Positions 20,076-32,070 of a DNA stretch of 64,000 nt are shown one piece after another. A program made the position numbers and the translations under genes. Every line of letters begins with the position of its first letter. Position 1 is the first letter of the stretch. The stretch is from positions 12,666,845-12,730,844 of the forward strand of contig OZ024788.1 in assembly GCA_964017065.1 (NCBI GenBank). The letters are read 5' to 3'. The notes beneath the pieces were generated by a model. The model made no database searches, was not told the origin of the DNA, and saw nothing but the letters and a program-made list of their open reading frames with translations. Source of the DNA: Haliclona indistincta (Eukaryota > Porifera > Demospongiae > Haplosclerida > Chalinidae).

Positions 20076-22090
20076 TGTAACAATCACGACAGAATATTTT
20101 TATTCATGTTAGCCTAAAACAAAACATGATTATCAGTTTGTTTATTGTTACGATTGGACGAGCTTATAATTATGACAGCTTGGGTAATTCATTGCATAAT
20201 GGTGCTTGAATGTTGAAATGCAGAGTTTCAACTCATCTTTTTTCTATTACCATGCAAAATCGCTACAAGATATCCGGCATTATTGTAATAAAAATTAATA
20301 TGTAATGACGGAGTATAGTTGTACCAACGCGTGTATTGTACAATGGTATAGTCATTTTCACGTAAAATTCACGCTTTGTATGCACTTGCTGATGCTTTCT
20401 TGGGCATTCTCCAGTTCTGCAATGGCTCGATGGGTATAAATTTCATTGTGGTGCATACCGTTCCTGCCGCTTAGAACCAGAGTATATCACAGAAATTTAC
20501 AACGTGCTAAAAACAAAAATGCTTGTTGTGCAGAGCTAAGTTGCCAGAAGTCGAAGAAGACACACCGTCTCTATAGCAGACATAGGAGAACTGGTGCGAC
20601 ACAGTTTTGCTCGTTAATATCTCATAGTTTTTGAGAATTCTGAAGTGAAAAACTAAAGATTGTCTCCTGCACTTTAATTGCTAGCACTGATCTCTGTGCA
20701 CTATGTTAGCACCTAGGTTTTTAGCTCCAAAAGAACAGCTACCTTTGCTGTATTGAGCATGCTAGTATCGATGTTTATGTTTTGTGAATAATTAATTAGG
20801 CAAACACTACCCTGTCACCTTATTACCTTAAAAATCAAAGGACTTCACAGTAAGATATTTCAAACATTATAGTACTAGTATGTTGGTACGATATCGATAT
20901 GACGTATTGTTGTTAGAAAGGTGACACAATTATGTGCCAAAATCAAACAATCATAGAGAATAGAATTGCAAGCCTAGCAATGCCAGAAATCCGTAGCTGT
21001 AGAATTTGGTGCATCATGTGTAGATCGCCGTTCTGCTCATCTCTCTGGTGTGATGGGCGTCAAGAGGAGAAAGATGGAAACAACCCGCACAAATGCAGAA
21101 GAGAGTCTGGCCCACCTTTTACGTCGTCGTAGCCGCGTTATAAGGAAATGAAATTGATTATTTATTTGTAGAACTGAAGGAGACACATGGGAGATCCAGT
21201 ACGGCCCACTGACTGTAACACGAGTGTATCATGGCCTTGAGCAAGCCCCTTTCCTTCAGGTTTTCATTCAGAGAGACATTCCAACATCTTGGAGCTTGTT
21301 TTAGATGGTAGAGACTGTGACGAAGTTATACACATAACTTTTCCTAGTACTTAAAATCTTTTTGACTGATCCATATACACCTCCTCCTTCAGCTCACCAT
21401 TGAAGAAGGCTGTATAGTTACGTCCATCTGGTGTACATGTATAGACCATAATTTTTGTACAGCTAGGGCAAGAAGTGTTCATAAAGATTCAAATTGTACC
21501 ACCGAACTAGAGTAAACCACTTATGTTCGGCCACCATCTACAATCGGACACTCGCACATAGGCTGGCAAATATGCTACACAGATCAAACATGACCGACAT
21601 ACAGACACACATGCACTTCCTATTCCTGTATTGCAAATTTGCAGCTCGTAACTGCTTCTTTGTCTACTGTGGAGACGAAGAAAATGGGTAAGCAAAAACA
21701 TTTATTATCGCCAAAAGTAATCGATTTTCTGACACCAGTCCTAGTGACTGATAGACGAATAGGGCGGGATTGCAAGTCAGTACTGCAAACACCTTCAACC
21801 ATCAGTATTACAAAGAGCTACAATTGAACATCTTGCCGTCCGGGTAATTTTCTTTTCCAAAGACCCCGGGGTCGAGCAATCTATATGTTTAGCAACTCAT
21901 GATATTGTTTCAATGCAATTTGTGCTCAAAGAAAACACGATTGCGATACAAAACATGTTGGTTGAGTAGAGTCATCTCCTGTCTATCACAATCACCAAAT
22001 TCAGTAACCCCACATTCGTCTCTTGATCGCGCAAGCTGCAAACAGCCAAAGTAGTGGGCGTGGCTTGCAAGGATCAATCCAGTGCTTATA
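20076..22090. other. no gene recognised
   Basis: AT-rich sequence. A 66-codon Cys-containing open stretch at 20932-21132 and other short open stretches show no recognisable domain and no splice support. Confidence 0.3.
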
Positions 22091-22093
22091 AAA

Positions 22094-22342
22094 CAATGAG
22101 TAAAACGAGTACTCCGGAAACTAAATATGATTTTGAGTCTGCATTCGCAAAGTAGTTTAGCGCTGATCTATGACTGCACTCGTGATGGATATGAACAGTG
22201 CTTGCTGATTTGAGGACTCCACGACAAAATTACTATCCATCCCTAGTGCAGTCACTGATCAACGCTAAACTACTTTGCGAGTGCAGACAAAGAGGCTCAG
22301 AATCAAATTTAGCTTCCGGAGTACTCGTTTTACTCATCATTG
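22094..22342. mobile_element. foldback MITE (about 249 bp)
   Basis: The left arm, starting CAATGAGTAAAACGAGTACT, pairs with the right arm ending at CATCATTG. Inner blocks such as GCAAAGTAGTTTAGCG near 22149 pair with their complement near 22263. No coding capacity. Confidence 0.82.
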
Positions 22343-23245
22343 TTGGCATTTTGGTGGGGGTTATTGACACCAACAAATTGGTGTCAATAGACACAATCAA
22401 AAAGGAAAGAAAGAAAACGAAGATGACGAACTCGATAAACGCTCATATTGGATGAATATCATTATAACACGGCAGAGAATCGAAGTCACAGCTAAACTTG
22501 GTGTTCTCGCTGACCGCGTTTGCGCATGGATGAACGTATCGCGCTAGTTTAAAAACTAGTGAAAACTACAAGTATCTGGCTATCCAGAGATCAAGTGGTT
22601 TTTCTTAACTCGCAAAGATGTCCAGATTTTAGCCTTAACACTTTTATCACCCAAAATCACCAATTTCTGGTACATTTAGGGCTCATAATTCACTATGCTT
22701 GCAAGTTAAGCTCTCTAACTTGCTGAGATTAAAACTGAATAGTCATTCAAGCAGACTGCAAAGGGAATTTTCTTAACTCAGCTCCATACTATTTTCCTGG
22801 CCTTAACACATTTTTTCATAATTGCAAACCAATGCCTGGTACACAAGCAGCAACAACTTTACTGTCAACTAGCATAATCAGTCCAGATTTTCTACACACA
22901 CTACAGAATGATGTGTGAACACTCATAGCAAATTTCAGTCCAATAGCAACTATAGTACTGTTACTTTTTCTGAACACAAAACATACTTGTTAACCACAAA
23001 ACACAAAAGTGGCTCCTCTAGATTAAAAGCACTGTTCTTTAAAATGAAACAAATTGAAGAGGTCAAATTTCGCTTCCGTACCACCTTAACATTGTCTAGT
23101 TAAAACTCTTGTATCTTGTATTTGTGCGATGCTTTAATTGAACCGTTTTTCTATTGCTGTAATACAATGTCTACAATTAGGGTATCCAAAATTACGTCAC
23201 GTGTAATTTGTATATATACATGAAAATAGTTTCGCATAAGCGGTA
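22343..23245. other. no gene recognised
   Basis: Intergenic. A small perfect hairpin (ATTGACACCA with its complement) lies at about 22361-22390; nothing else can be assigned. Confidence 0.3.
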
Positions 23246-23719
23246 CAGTGGAAGCTCTCTTAACGGACATTCCCAATAGCGGACACCTCGCTAATGCGGC
23301 CACTAACGCGCGGTCCCGGTTGAAACTCCATTGACGTAATACAATAAAACATTCCGAATAGCGGCCACCTCTCTATTCCGTATTGCGGCCACGGCGATAT
23401 TCGCATGATTCGGGTCCGACACAACCAACGTAATACATTAACACACTCGATAGTGCGGACAGCGCGCCGCGTGCATGTCACCTTGATCCTGGAGATCTTC
23501 CAAGAATCGAGCAAGGCCTGAAAGGTACTTCGTGGTGATGCCTAGATTGTCACGAAGTACGACAGACTCGAGTTTCAGTCAGTTTTGACGCACCCGCCTT
23601 GTCCCGCGCGACGAACTTGGCCACGCCTACTAATTATTGACCTCCAAACTGGGGCCACCTCTTTACTGGGGACACTATTGTTGGGTCCCAATGATGTCCG
23701 CTTTATAGAGGTTCCACTG
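23246..23719. mobile_element. pogo/Tigger-like non-autonomous DNA element
   Basis: The ends read CAGTGGAAGCTCTCTTAA and the near-complement TTTATAGAGGTTCCACTG, the CAGTGGAACCTCTATAA-type terminus of pogo/Tigger elements. TA precedes the left end; the right flank (TTA) is imperfect. The interior repeats GCGGCCAC/GCGGACA phrases and has no transposase. Confidence 0.72.
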
Positions 23720-24002
23720 TTACAGTATAGGCATTAAAAATTAATGCTAACTGCCAACCTTGAATTGGAAATGACTTGGTTTGAGACTGCATTCTCTCTG
23801 AACTAGATTCTGTAGTAACAGACAATCAATGACCACAGACTACAAGCAAAGTAAAATGTTCAATCAATAAATGCTTGAAAAATAAAGGAACATCATATTG
23901 TGTAGCATTTTCAATAGTAAAGCCAAGTCCTTACACTATAGCGTAATGTCAACTTAAGCTTACTACTACGTGTATTTAGCTGCAATTCACAAAAATTAAT
24001 GA

Positions 24003-25915
24003 ACAGATTCCACAAAACCCTCGGCATGTCATGCATATTGTAGTGTTATGTAATGGTTTGGAGCAGCACAGGGTTTTGCAGGTTGCTTGACCAATTTTTT
24101 TTACTGGCGCATGCGCACAGTATGTTTCCTGTACAATTAGTATTCAGAAACACGCTATGGGCAAGGGCTAACAGGAAATTTTTTGGTCAAGCAACCTGCA
24201 AACTCTGTTTTGTGCCAACCTGCTACATGTGTAGCTATGTAGTGCTAGGCATGCGCTTATTATGCCGGAATAATTTTTAGAATAATAGGTAACTGAAAGA
24301 ATTTGAGAATATTCGAGAATAATCGGTCAAATTCGATCACGTGCGCATCATCAGGACGATGAGTGGAAGCCGATGGAAGCAGTAAACGACATTCATTCTG
24401 TCTAAGGTATGAACCGTGAGGCTATAAGCACGACAATGGCTTGCAATGTGACTCGCCGATTTTGCTAAAGTGCTTTCGTTCTTGAGTTATGGCTGGCTCG
24501 ATCACCTTGACGGTCATCTTACACTTCTCTGGCAGCGTACTTGTAGATTTCATGTAAACTGCAGGACAGCTCTGAGGGTGTGTAGACGCCTATCAAAGCC
24601 TAGATTAATGGCTACCTATACAGGCTATTTCAGGAATTTCGGTGCATGCCTCTACAATGCATGAACAAAAATGGTACTTACCAGTACTTGTGAAATACAT
24701 GCATGTATCTTTAAATCATCTTCTTATAGCAATCATCTTTATTACAGATACTTTATAAATGCATAAATTTAATGAGCAATCATTTGATTAAGGGTGCTCG
24801 GTCATTATTAATATTCATGAGGCGGCGCTGTTGCTATGGGCCAGATTTCCAGATGTAAAGTAGCTACGAACGCATCGCTAGCTGCATAACAACACGACTG
24901 GAAGTACTGCTTGTATACCAAGTTTTAGCGAGACAGCTTACCGGGAAGGACCGCCAGAGGCGCGACAAAAACCACGCCTATTTGTCTGAAAGACTTTTTA
25001 GCGGAGCATGCCCGGTTGCTGAAACCACGTTTCTGTGGCTATCTTGACACGAGCAATCCAGTAACGGAGAGCTTTTGGCAGTAAAGCAGCGACAAACAGT
25101 ACTTACGTAACTTATCTTGGCTGTTGAATACGCAATTCGAAAAAACTCTCCGTTACAGTGTTGGCCACGTGTAGCTTACCATCTTTGCGCTGTATAAGCG
25201 TAGTCCAATGCTTCATGCCCGAGTTTTATACTGTTTTGTGCTTTCCCAGCACGTACACGAAGTACAGCATACTACAAAGCGCGAAATGATATTCACAACC
25301 ACGTGCCAATATTCACAACCGCATAATGATATTCACAAGTTCTGACCGCCTGATGAATATTAATAATGACCGAGCACCCTTAAGCGAAGGAAACTTTTAT
25401 TTGGCGGAATTTTTGAGAATAATGTTGGAATAATCGATCAATTTTGTGAGAATAATAGGTTAAAATTTTGAGAAATTCTAAAAAGAATAATAGGAAAAAT
25501 TAAAAGAATAATAGGCTCATGCCTATCAGTAGTGCTAACCAGAAGACAAGCAAAAGTGCTGACCACAAGATCGTGACCATGTACATGTGATTAGGTGGCC
25601 ATTGCTGTAGTGTTGGCTATTCCTGAAATGTCTACGCACTCTCAGAGCTGTCCTGCAATCTACAAGTACTTAGGTAGTCAACTATGGGCACTATTATGGT
25701 CGGAGAGGTCCAAGATAGCCGTCAAGGTGTGCCAGCCATAACTCGAGAATGAAACCACTTTAGCAGAATCCACGAGTCGAATTGCAAGCTATTGTCGTGC
25801 TTATCATGTCATAACTTTACCAGCGTGTAAAAGTGATTGCTGATCTCTGCAGCTCGATGTCTGCGAATGACAAACCAGTACAGTAACCCTCGCGCATGCG
25901 CCAAGGGTTAATAAT
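24003..25915. repeat. nested repeat complex
   Basis: Layers that can be separated: a family A fragment (24003-24062); an inner inverted repeat around GCAGGTTGCTTGACCAA (24079 and 24196); an AT-rich TIR element (24247-25524, ends AGGCATGCGC and GAGCATGCCT-like) related to 59394-60478; inside it an inverted family A piece (about 24370-24640) and a TTAA-flanked MITE (24792-25379); then family A again (25535-25915). Confidence 0.75.
24792..25379. mobile_element. TTAA-flanked TIR element, copy 1
   Basis: 588 bp beginning GGGTGCTCGGTCATTATTAA and ending with its complement, flanked by TTAA at 24788-24791 and 25380-25383. TTAA duplication is typical of piggyBac-type transposition. No transposase. 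Confidence 0.85.
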
Positions 25916-26084
25916 TATATCGCCTTTTAAATGCTGATGGCGAACATCAGTTCGACTATTCAGCTGACCTCACAAAGTTAAAAATCTAATGCGGTGAATG
26001 AAGGAACTGATAATCTAGCTAGACACTACATGTGTACATAAATTACAGCACTGCATTCAGTGGCAGATCTAGGTTGGATCCACA

Positions 26085-26992
26085 ATAGCCTCGTCCCCAG
26101 GCTCTTACATGATAGAGAGCCTGATACACACCGTATGCGTATGCGCTAATTATGTCTAAATAAAATTATGGCAGATGCCACGATTACTAACAATATGCGA
26201 ATTAAAATAATTCGGTGAAAATCGTGCCATAACATGAGTTCAATGGAACACATACCCGTGCGCTGACTCATGCATGTATTCGTTTAGTATACACAATAGT
26301 GTTTGAAGAAGCCAGATTTGTAGACTTGATTGTTATTCTGATCATGATGCAACATTTGTCTCTATACGATCTTCATAAACTCGTGAGTATAATTATTGTC
26401 AATTGTGTAATAATTTGTAAACTTTTCAGTCACAACTTCCTACACATAATCACTGCCTCAACCTTCGAAAATATGTAAGTTAATATTAACAACCAATGAA
26501 CACATACCCGATGATACCCGTGCGCTGAGCTAAGTTCGTACACGACTAATCCAGCATTACTGCAACAGCTAGTCCATAGACAGCTCCAGGTAAATTGAGA
26601 CTGAGTGAGAATTAACGTCGATGTGGATAGGAGGTTCGGTGACACACCCACAATACCGTAAAGTGCTCTTACAAGGACACGTAGCTTTAGAAAGCCATGG
26701 ATTAGCTGCTCGAGCAAGGCTTGCCAGCACAGAAAACGTCTTCATAGGACTATAAATTCAGTGGAGAAGCTGCAAGGAGTGTTTTTGTGGAGATTTTCGA
26801 GGGGTAAGACGCAAACAGGCGTGTTTTTTGCAGACACACATATATATATATACATACATACACAGACGGACACAAACGCATAACCCTCGCGCATACTGCG
26901 CACGGATAATTATTTGGACATAATTAGCACATGAGCATATCTCCACAGTGTGTACCAGGCTCTCTATCAAGAGCCTGCGGATGAGGCTAGAT
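26085..26992. mobile_element. TIR element containing family B
   Basis: The left end (GCCTCGTCCCCAGGCTCT then GAGAGCCTGATACACA) is complementary to the right end (GTGTACCAGGCTCTC then GCGGATGAGGC). The right half, about 26500-26880, is family B, repeated at 56885-57372. Short minus-strand open stretches share a Cys/Leu-rich peptide but are not recognised. Confidence 0.6.
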
Positions 26993-27468
26993 ACACAGGT
27001 GCATGGGAACCCCAATAATGATATTCACAAGCTACTTTAATTGCTAAACCTTATGAGGAATTTAGTTTACACAATCATAACTGGCCAAATTCAACACATG
27101 CAAGACTGCATGTAGTCAGCTGATAGCACTTAGCTAAGCTAACAAGTAAAATTATAATCATGAAAAGGAATTCAATATGCAAAATAGGCGGTTTTTTGAC
27201 CGGAAGTGTGCGTGGTTTTCAAAAATTCCCAAGTGAACCCATTCTACTAAGAACCCCCTTCTCCAATCCTAGATCCGCCACTGGCATTGACAATCAGTAT
27301 GATTTTTTATCCTACAACTATAACAACAGAATACATTGTATTGACGCTGCATTCAGTATGATACCATTATTATAAGCTGCTTAGAATGATAATGCAATGG
27401 GTGGAATTTGTCTGTTGAAGACCGCGGGTTTTGGTTTCATGTAGGAATAAATACCAACGAAAATTATG
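26993..27468. other. no gene recognised
   Basis: Downstream flank of the NYN gene. No polyadenylation signal could be assigned with confidence. Confidence 0.3.
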
Positions 27469-28728
27469 TCAATTCTGTTGTAAGCTCTTTGGCTTACCTT
27501 CTGGCTCAATCTTTTTGTGATTTTCATTCTCCCTTGGTTCCATCACTTTCGACTTGAATTGAGTTCCTTGTTCCCCGGCTGATTCTGCTCCTCTGGTATT
27601 TTTTCTCGGTCCTAGGATACGACGGCAATTGTCTTCAAAATGACCATTCATACCACAGTTACAACAGAGGGCATCTTCTTCTCCATGAGCATAGTCACAC
27701 ATTTCCTTAGGCTTGTAACACATTTCTCTCTCAAAGTAGGTACAAGGCTTAAGCTTCTTATATGGCTTCCCTAATCCTCCATTGCTCTTGAAAAACTCAA
27801 TTTCTTCGTCAGTATGCCAATTTTTACAGCTTGTACCAAAGCGACAACACATTTTTACTTGACAGCGCGGGTATCTGGTACCTTCCTTTTCATAGTATTC
27901 GACATTCTTCACACCTTCATTTCCAGGATATTCGGTTATTTGTCCCAGAAAGACATCTACATCAAAGCATTCTCCACTTGTATCATTCGGAAAGACTAGA
28001 ATTAGATGATCAGGCTCAGTTTTACTCCAGTAGAACTGAAATGGCCATCGAGAAACTTTTTCTAGCTTTGCAAAGAACTCAGAATGATCAGAGAAAGAAA
28101 TACGCAAGGCTACCTTAGTACTAGGAAAGCCAGGATTGGGATTGAATTCCCAACTGATGAAAGTGACTTCATCGAAACAGTCATCAAGATTTTTCACTAG
28201 CAAGTTGTCTGACTCATTTGCTAAATCTTTCAGGCATTTCGCCAGAGCATGACTCCAGCTGTAGATTTCAATTTTCCAGCCCCTTTCAAGTGCTTTTTTG
28301 ATTCCAAGGTGAAAGCAAGAATCACCTGAAACGACAACGATTGTTGACAGTTCTTTCGGTGGAGTCTCATCCGCCTTTCGGTAGATGCTTTCTTTTACGT
28401 CTGCGGCAGTTTGCATTTTCGCCTCCCAGTTGGGCCAACTGCTGACATTTACTGGCGCCTGCTTTAATCCAAATAATACACCTTCTGCAACAGGTCGCGA
28501 TTGAGTTATGATGCCGGTTAACTTCTCCATACTGATGCGAATGCGAGGATCTTCTTCTGTTTTAAACCACGCCTTTTTTGCAGCAAGCTGTTTCGCACTA
28601 CGCCATATGTTAGAATTATCGATGTAGATCCATATCGGCTTTTTGTCAGATCTTGTTTCTGCATCGTCATATGTAGAAGCCGCTTCCTGAGTGGTAACAA
28701 CTGACTTGTCGTGCTCGAGAGACGCCAT
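27469..28728 (-). CDS. NYN-domain protein with CCCH and CCHC zinc fingers
   Basis: A single-exon 419-residue protein. The N-terminal NYN (PIN-like nuclease) fold covers about 28-190: IYIDNSNIW supplies the first acidic site, VVVSGDSCFHLGI the second, and a C-terminal strand reads WKIEIYSWSHALA. A middle region (about 200-290) is unassigned. C-terminal zinc-binding motifs follow: CCRFGTSCKNWH and CTYFEREMCYKPKEMCDYAH (CCCH type), then CCNCGMNGHFEDNC (CCHC knuckle). The tail is basic. The combination suggests an RNA-binding endoribonuclease, by analogy with MARF1- and ZC3H12-like NYN/PIN proteins; activity is inferred only. The ATG at 28728 is the first in frame. Both edges are repeat-rich, but the gene is unbroken. 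Confidence 0.85.
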   Translation of the reverse strand: MASLEHDKSVVTTQEAASTYDDAETRSDKKPIWIYIDNSNIWRSAKQLAAKKAWFKTEEDPRIRISMEKLTGIITQSRPVAEGVLFGLKQAPVNVSSWPNWEAKMQTAADVKESIYRKADETPPKELSTIVVVSGDSCFHLGIKKALERGWKIEIYSWSHALAKCLKDLANESDNLLVKNLDDCFDEVTFISWEFNPNPGFPSTKVALRISFSDHSEFFAKLEKVSRWPFQFYWSKTEPDHLILVFPNDTSGECFDVDVFLGQITEYPGNEGVKNVEYYEKEGTRYPRCQVKMCCRFGTSCKNWHTDEEIEFFKSNGGLGKPYKKLKPCTYFEREMCYKPKEMCDYAHGEEDALCCNCGMNGHFEDNCRRILGPRKNTRGAESAGEQGTQFKSKVMEPRENENHKKIEPEGKPKSLQQN

Positions 28729-30147
28729 TCAGCTGCTCTAACCGTAGTTTACAGTACTGCAAAAAAATACGCCCTCGAATCCTTACGCTACTTGTACAAT
28801 GTATTCTTCTTACGCGCGCGCGCTACATTGTATCTAATTACAGCATACCGTATCACGGGAAAATTTGGTGGATCAATTTAGGCGAGTTTTATTTTGGCGC
28901 CCTGCATACGTATTACTGTTACTGTAATAGTCTAATAGAAAAAAACAGACTTTGGTGAATGTTTGACAATTCGCCACAATTTTAGTCCACCAACATTCCC
29001 GGCTTTCCGCTATGTTCTGTCAACTGGATGCGCGTACATGTACCGGTTGGAGGCCCGCCCCTTTCTTAAGGAAGAAAGGGCCGGGCGGGCCTCCAAGCTA
29101 AGCGTGCGCATAATTCGATGGACTGATAAAAATAGATACTCAGCTGGGGCACTAAACTTAGGTACATCGTGGTGGTCAGACTTGTATTACGTACCTGGTG
29201 ACTGCATGAATTCGGCTCTTTAATCTCTCTGAGCCCTTTAATAATTATTACTGAATTATTTTGACGACAATTTGATTTCCTCTAAGCTGACAGTTTGTAT
29301 TGCGATTTTCTACAACATGCAGTACGCTAGCTGTTCCAAACTAGCACTGTTTTTTCATGGCATGTCAAGGTTTAAGACCATGTACTAAACTCTGAGTTGG
29401 CCACTCCCACTTCGGAACTGAAGCCGCTTAAGTGCTTCGTCCTCGCAATTTTTCAGCCAATTTTGGTCTTCCTTTAGCCCTGGTGACTGAAACAAAAACC
29501 TGGTGATGTCCAGGTGAGCAAACAGCACAGTTGAGACCATATTCTATCATTTCTATGCCAAAGCTAGTATGCATTTCCGGGCACTCTGAAGCCCCAAAAA
29601 TGCCGAAAGCGGCGAGGGGCTCCGCCCCTTCGAATCGTTGTTCAAAGGGGGGACACCCCCTTTAAAAACACCCCCGTTCTACAAACCAAAATTCTCGTGT
29701 CGTGGTTGGCATTATAGATATTACACAGTTTAATGTCAGTAGATTCAATTTTGGCCGGTCGTAGCACATGCTCTAAAAATTTTCAGTTAAAACAATAATT
29801 TGGAAGAGACTGCTATAACATAAGCATCCCAGTGATATAGAAACTCAGCTATACTATGTCAAGCCAAGCAAATGACATAGTCATGGGCGATGAATTAGTG
29901 GTTTGTATAAATAAATTATTGAAGTTTTTTCCATTTCCAGAGAAGTGCCTATCTACATTGTAAGTGCGTAGGAACGTATGTATGACAAAAATATCAACAC
30001 TCAATTTTGAAACAAAAAGTAAAATGAGAATGTACAATGTATAGGCATCACCATGATTGCTTAATTTAGCTCAAGTCAATGACATCATTAGTTACTATAA
30101 GTGGAAAGGCAAGGTGATGTCGCTATTTATAGAAACGAGGGGTGTGG
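28729..30147. other. intergenic; hairpin and STAT 3' flank
   Basis: No gene. A GC-rich hairpin lies at 29047-29096. A phrase rich in GGGGCTCCGCCCC with CCCCCTTT runs lies near 29605-29675. From about 29990 the sequence matches the 3' flanks at 39585-39755 and 44500-44690, so it belongs to the duplicated STAT 3' end. Confidence 0.5.
29047..29096. repeat. GC-rich hairpin
   Basis: TTGGAGGCCCGCCC pairs perfectly with GGGCGGGCCTCCAA; CTTTCTT/AAGAAAG extends the stem past a small bulge around AAGG. It could be a tiny MITE or an RNA hairpin. Confidence 0.7.
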
Positions 30148-30277
30148 TTACTGATGAGGTAATCCAGTAGGATCAAAGGCAGCAGAGAACTCTTCTCCAG
30201 TGCCGTAAGGTCCGAGATTGATAGCACCAAGATCAGGCAAGATGGCGTCATTTAGTGCTGCTCCATTATAAGGCTGA

Positions 30278-30455
30278 GAGGGAGGGAGAGAGAGAGAAAG
30301 GAGGGAGGGAAAGAGAGAGAAAGGAAGGAGGGAGAGAGAAAGGAAGGAGAGAGAGAGAAAGGGAGAAAGGAGGGAGAGAGAGAGGGAGGGAGAGGGAAAG
30401 GAGGGAGAGAGAGAGAAAGGAAGGAGGAGAGGGAAAGGAGGGAGGGAGAGAGAAT
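30278..30455. repeat. GA-rich microsatellite in STAT B last intron
   Basis: GGGA/GAAAGGAAGG-type repeats next to the last exon. On the minus strand they form a very long polypyrimidine tract ending in CTCAG. Confidence 0.9.
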
Positions 30456-30840
30456 AGTAGAGGTTTCATAGACAGTAAATCTGTACACAAGAGTAGATAT
30501 ACAAGGCTGAGAGAGCACACTTTGATGAGTATTTTAGGTAGCTACACTGCTACAGTACTTTCATACAAGTAATACTGGAGCATAAACATAGAAATTTTTG
30601 AGATACATGTAGCTTAATATTACTACTGCAAATTTCACGAGTGCTGTTCGATCACCAAAATTTATCGAACAAGTTTTTGTCAATAAGGCAATACAGGCAA
30701 TTCCCAAATAAACAGGAACTTTTAACACCTTGAAACTTCTACTTTACCGTACATGAAATAAGACATGTGACATTACTAGAGACTTACAGGGACACTGACA
30801 GGAGCTGGTGTCTGAGGAGAGATGATTTGAGGAAGAGCAG

Positions 30841-30925
30841 AGAGAGAGAGAGAGAGAGGGAGGGAGGGAGGGAGGGAGGGAGGGAGGGAGGGAGGGAGGG
30901 AGGGAGGGAGGAAGGGAGGGAGAGA
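30841..30925. repeat. (GAGA)(GGGA)n microsatellite
   Basis: GAGA units followed by about 15 GGGA units in a STAT B intron. Confidence 0.93.
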
Positions 30926-31342
30926 TAATAGCTGAACAACCATACAACATAATATACATACCCCAGCGAATGAATACAATGAGGGGGCAGGGCTTGCAGG
31001 TGTGCTCAATCCCATCCGTCCCCTGCAAGAAAACAAGAGGAATACAATTCCAGTGAGGGACACATTCTTGCTGTACTCACATGTGACTGCCGGGCATCAT
31101 GATGTGTAGAGAAGCATCAACATAGCCATCACCTCTCACTTCAGTAGCTGCAGATACAGGCACATGATGGTTACTAATAAACCAACTACACGAAATGTCA
31201 AATGTACGTTCAATAGCTACTGTGGGATTTCATGATAATGTGGTTAAACTCACGCGGAGGAGAATAGTAGTTACCAAACACCTCATCCTTTAACTTGTTA
31301 GGGAACAAGAACACAAGCTGAGTGAGATCATGTAGTCTGAGG

Positions 31343-31346
<4 letters not shown>

Positions 31347-31376
<30 letters not shown>

Positions 31377-31452
31377 GAGTGAGAGTGAGAGTGAGAGTTG
31401 AGAGAGTATGTGAGAGAGAGAGAGAGAGAGAGAGTGAGAGAGTGAGAGAGAG

Positions 31453-31523
<71 letters not shown>

Positions 31524-31525
31524 AT
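31347..31525. repeat. compound GA/TG microsatellite
   Basis: GA tracts interrupted by GAGT units and by a (TG)n run at about 31456-31508, in the intron before the 31254-31336 exon. Confidence 0.93.
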
Positions 31526-31813
31526 GAGTAAAAAAAGTGTGCAGTGCTACCTACCTATCAGCAAAGCTGCGCACAGAGAGATCATGTTTCCCCCATGGAG
31601 CTAGACGAAGAATCTGCTTATCTCCTAGTTCGTTTTCTGTTTGAGAGAGAAAGTGAGTTTCAATTGCTTGTGATGTAGTGTTGGTCACCTGCTACCCATG
31701 TGACTGACACACCCCCAGCCTCTGAGTCACTGAAGCGTATGAGGAACGTCCCAGGTTGAACCTGTAGCAATACATTCTGAGCTTCTGTCTTATCCATGAA
31801 CCCATGGATCAGC

Positions 31814-32070
<257 letters not shown>

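Noticed and set aside
20932..21132. 66-codon Cys-rich frame that might be a zinc-finger exon
   Set aside because: Cys spacing fits no known finger and there is no convincing splice context.
26430..27015. Minus-strand frames shared between 26.5 kb and 57.1 kb
   Set aside because: They belong to repeat family B, differ by frameshifts between copies and have no recognised domain.
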